DNA from: an uncultured Spirochaetales bacterium
GTDB lineage: Bacteria; UBP6; UBA1177
NCBI GenBank assembly: GCA_902780365.1
Contig: CACZFE010000075.1
Location: 1 to 7,818 of the forward strand
DNA: 7,818 nucleotides
Direction: 5' to 3'
Position 1 is the first letter of the stretch. Each line of letters opens with the position of its first letter. Position numbers and translations under genes: made by a program. Shown here one piece after another: positions 5,571 through 7,818 of this stretch. The notes under the pieces are model-generated. The model made no database searches. It saw only the letters and a program-made list of their open reading frames with translations, and was not told where the DNA came from.

Positions 5571-5653
5571 CAAGGCGGATACTGATTGGTCGTTTCGATG
5601 AACAAATTTTCTGAAAATTCACGTTTTTTATCAATATTTTAAGGAGTTAAAAG

Positions 5654-7300
5654 ATGAATTTCAAAGCAGGGCTTGAACAGCTTCTCAGTTCTCACAAAAA
5701 AGTTTTCGTAAACCCGTCAAGGGAAATGCTTATCCACAAATCAGTAACGAAAGAGAAAGTTTTCGTTACGAAAACCGGTGCTCTGGCAGTCTGGACTCCG
5801 GCGGAATCGACCGGCAGAAGCCCGAAAGATACATTTATCGTCAAGAATTCCAAAACTGAAAAAACAGTTGACTGGACTTCCCCGAACAACCTTCCCGTAT
5901 CTCAGGAAACTTTCGACATGCTTTTTGAGGATGCGCTTGCCGCTCTTTCCAAAAAAGACAGCCTTTTTGTTACCGACAGAGTTATCGGCGCTGACGCTTC
6001 ATACGCTCTTCCGATAAGAACAGTAACAGACCGCGCATACACTTCGCTTTTTGCCGACAATATGTTCAGGGCTGTTCCCGAAAACATCGAAAAAAGCGTC
6101 CTTTTTGACAAGAAATTCACACTTCTCGTTATTCCCTATGACAAACTTGACGAGAAAAAATACAGAAACCGCATCAGAATGCTTCCGAACGGCAAATCGA
6201 GCGATATGGCGATAGTCATGGATTTTGAGAATTCGCTCGGCGTCGTTTTCGGCTCGGCATACCTCGGCAGCTGCAAAAAACTTATGTTCACCGTTATGAA
6301 CTACTATCTGCCGGAATGCGGCATCCTTCCGCTCCACTGCAGCGCGAACGAAGGTGCGGACGGTGTCAGCGCCCTCATGCTGGGGCTTAGCGGCACAGGC
6401 AAAACGACACTTTCGGCTGACCCGGCAAGAAAGCTCATCGGCGACGACGAGCACGGCTGGAACGATAGCGGCATCGCAAATTTCGAAAACGGCTGCTATG
6501 CGAAACTCATCAACCTCAACAAAGAGAAAGAACCCGAGATCTACAACGCGGTTTTCCACGAGGCTGACTACATGGAACACGGCGCTATGATCGAAAACTG
6601 TATGATCTACCCTGACGGAACGATCGATTTTGACGATGAGAGATACACGGCAAACTCGCGTGCAAGCTATCCTTTGAGATTCCTCTCGAACATCAAGGAA
6701 AGTTCGGTAAGCTCGCATCCTTCGACGATAATTTTCCTCACTGCTGACGCAAACGGCGTTCTTCCGCCTGTCGCAAAACTTACGAAAGAGCAGGCTATGC
6801 TCTGGTTCCTCATGGGTTATACAAGCAAACTTGCAGGCACGGAAACAGGGATCGTCGAGCCGGTAAGCACGTTCTCGAGATTCTTCGGTGCACCTTTCAT
6901 GCCGAGAAATCCTGACGATTACAGCTCGCTTCTCGGCAAGAAGATGGAAAAGCACGGCGTCAACGTCTACCTTGTCAACACAGGCTGGAGCGGCGGCGCT
7001 TATGGAACCGGCAAAAGAATGGATATCAACATCACGAGAGCGATAGTTTCGGCTGCGATCAGCGGCGAACTCGAAAAATCGGAATATGCGGAAGACAAAC
7101 TTTTCCATGTCATGATCCCGAAGAGCTGCCCGGGTGTCGAAAGTTCGATCCTTGACCCGATAAACACCTGGAGCGACAAAGAGGCGTTCAAGGCGAGAGC
7201 TGAAAAACTTGCTGCCGAGTTCTCGAAACAGTTTGACAAGGCTTATGGTCACAATACCAATCTTTCGGAGTCGCTTAAAAGTCAATGTCCCGGGAAATAA
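5654..7300 (+). CDS. pckA: Phosphoenolpyruvate carboxykinase (ATP)
   Basis: Cytoplasmic enzyme that interconverts oxaloacetate plus ATP with phosphoenolpyruvate, CO2 and ADP: the entry step of gluconeogenesis in many bacteria, or CO2 fixation towards succinate in some fermenters. The 548-residue product has all the hallmarks of the ATP-type family. These are Arg55 in TGRSPKD (substrate binding), Tyr203 and Lys208/Lys209 in YLGSCKK, and His228 in LHCSAN. The kinase P-loop GLSGTGKTTLS is at 244-254 (Lys250), metal-binding GDDEHGW at 263-269 (Asp264, Asp265), and NSRASYP has Arg336. Numbering in the central part runs four below E. coli PckA, and overall length is close to it, so the enzyme looks intact and active. 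The start ATG at 5654 has AAGGAG (5641-5646) 7 bases upstream. Its TAA stop shares a base with the ATG of the next gene. Confidence 0.97.
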   Translation: MNFKAGLEQLLSSHKKVFVNPSREMLIHKSVTKEKVFVTKTGALAVWTPAESTGRSPKDTFIVKNSKTEKTVDWTSPNNLPVSQETFDMLFEDALAALSKKDSLFVTDRVIGADASYALPIRTVTDRAYTSLFADNMFRAVPENIEKSVLFDKKFTLLVIPYDKLDEKKYRNRIRMLPNGKSSDMAIVMDFENSLGVVFGSAYLGSCKKLMFTVMNYYLPECGILPLHCSANEGADGVSALMLGLSGTGKTTLSADPARKLIGDDEHGWNDSGIANFENGCYAKLINLNKEKEPEIYNAVFHEADYMEHGAMIENCMIYPDGTIDFDDERYTANSRASYPLRFLSNIKESSVSSHPSTIIFLTADANGVLPPVAKLTKEQAMLWFLMGYTSKLAGTETGIVEPVSTFSRFFGAPFMPRNPDDYSSLLGKKMEKHGVNVYLVNTGWSGGAYGTGKRMDINITRAIVSAAISGELEKSEYAEDKLFHVMIPKSCPGVESSILDPINTWSDKEAFKARAEKLAAEFSKQFDKAYGHNTNLSESLKSQCPGK

Positions 7301-7818
7301 TGCTCAGAACCGAGAATCTCACTGCCGGTTACTGTGCCGGGACGATTCTCGAGGATGTCACATTCCAGATTGAAAAGGGGGAGCGGTTCGTCGTTCTAGG
7401 CGAGTCGGGATGCGGCAAATCGACTTTGATGAAGGCGATTGTCGGTCTCAATCCCCCGATAAGCGGAAAAATTTTCTTCCACGAAGAAGAAATTGTTCAC
7501 CCGATGCCTGAAAATTCGGATTTCTATAAGAAAATAGGCATATTATACCAGAATTCCGCTTTGCTCAACTCGCTCACTCTTGAAGAAAATATAATGCTTC
7601 CGATAACGATGCACTATCCTGATTTTTCGAGAAAAACGGCTCAGGATATAGCTGACGAGAAACTTGCGATGGTCAATCTCTACAAACACCGTGACAAGTT
7701 TCCTCAGGAGCTTTCAGGCGGTATGAAAAAGAGGGGAGCTCTGGCCAGAGCGCTTGTCCTTGACCCCGACATCATCTTTTTCGACGAGCCCCAGGCCGGT
7801 CTTGACCCTGTAACGGCA
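7300..7818 (+). CDS. ABC transporter ATPase, MlaF-like (N-terminal 173 residues; continues past right edge)
   Basis: Probable ATPase of an MCE/Mla-type system that moves phospholipids between the inner and outer membranes. Visible motifs are Walker A GESGCGKST (34-42), the Q-loop ILYQNSALLNSLTLEENI (81-98), the ABC signature LSGGM (138-142) followed by KKRGALARAL, and Walker B IIFFDE (158-163) with DEPQAGLDP. The NSALLNSLTLEEN stretch and LSGGM with basic residues are typical of MlaF rather than of amino-acid or drug importers. Gln replaces the usual Thr in DEPTAGLDP. The D-loop is present and the H-loop lies beyond the window. Start chosen at ATG 7300 (TAATG overlap with pckA). An in-frame ATG at 7285 inside pckA is an alternative adding five residues, and neither has a strong ribosome binding site. 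The MlaE permease and MCE-protein genes would be expected next if this is a full system. Confidence 0.88.
   Translation, partial: MLRTENLTAGYCAGTILEDVTFQIEKGERFVVLGESGCGKSTLMKAIVGLNPPISGKIFFHEEEIVHPMPENSDFYKKIGILYQNSALLNSLTLEENIMLPITMHYPDFSRKTAQDIADEKLAMVNLYKHRDKFPQELSGGMKKRGALARALVLDPDIIFFDEPQAGLDPVTA

Noticed and set aside
5605..5629. AATTTT-CTG-AAAATT hairpin followed by T6 upstream of pckA
   Set aside because: The stem has only A-T pairs with a 3-base loop and is separated from the T run; it is unlikely to terminate transcription.
5999..7285. A long open frame (428 codons) on the minus strand, antisense to pckA
   Set aside because: It mirrors the codon pattern of an intact, strongly conserved gene, has no ribosome binding site that stands out, and its translation is rich in Arg, Val and Phe without any recognisable domain.
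1..7818. CRISPR array, tRNA, insertion sequence, attachment site or toxin-antitoxin pair
   Set aside because: No repeated spacer array, cloverleaf, transposase motif, terminal inverted repeats or paired small toxin-like genes were seen; nearly all bases are accounted for by housekeeping genes.

Overview
The window is ordinary bacterial chromosome, densely packed and split into two divergent blocks. The organism is not identifiable from sequence alone. A lipoprotein with an N-terminal lipobox and an ABC ATPase resembling MlaF (retrograde or anterograde outer-membrane lipid transport) point to a two-membrane, Gram-negative-type cell. Most genes carry strong AAGGAG or GGAGG ribosome binding sites, base composition is moderate, and several promoters resemble sigma-70 sites. 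I see no sign of phage, transposon, CRISPR array, tRNA or rRNA.

Minus-strand block (1-2201). Reading leftwards from about 2200, a promoter and a structured 5' leader precede rpsF (S6), rpsR (S18) and rplI (L9), followed by dnaB (replicative helicase), which runs off the left edge. This is the widespread rpsF-rpsR-rplI-dnaB neighbourhood, but without the ssb gene that often sits between rpsF and rpsR. dnaB has its own well-formed promoter in the 114-base gap after rplI. The rpsF leader folds on paper into a stem that contains the Shine-Dalgarno sequence, a hairpin, and an unpaired CCG-bearing segment. That is the described architecture of the S6:S18-binding autoregulatory leader.

Divergent spacer (2096-2318). 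It holds back-to-back promoters, the rpsF leader, and a perfect 12-bp direct repeat with a 17-bp period that overlaps the -35 region of the rightward promoter.

Plus-strand block (2262-7818). A rightward transcript encodes an unrecognised acidic lipoprotein, adenosine deaminase (add) and an ECF-type sigma factor, joined by overlaps of 19 and 4 bases, so probably translationally coupled. No anti-sigma gene is visible. A good promoter then precedes a GAF-domain protein with an uncharacterised N-terminal region. ATP-dependent phosphoenolpyruvate carboxykinase (pckA) follows, and its stop codon overlaps the start of an MlaF-like ABC ATPase that runs off the right edge.

The rightward genes do not form a recognisable single pathway: nucleoside deamination, transcription control, small-molecule sensing, gluconeogenesis and envelope lipid transport lie side by side. 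The best-supported point of special interest is the rpsF leader RNA. The lipoprotein-add-ECF arrangement is the least explained. I found nothing I would call a clearly new biological system.
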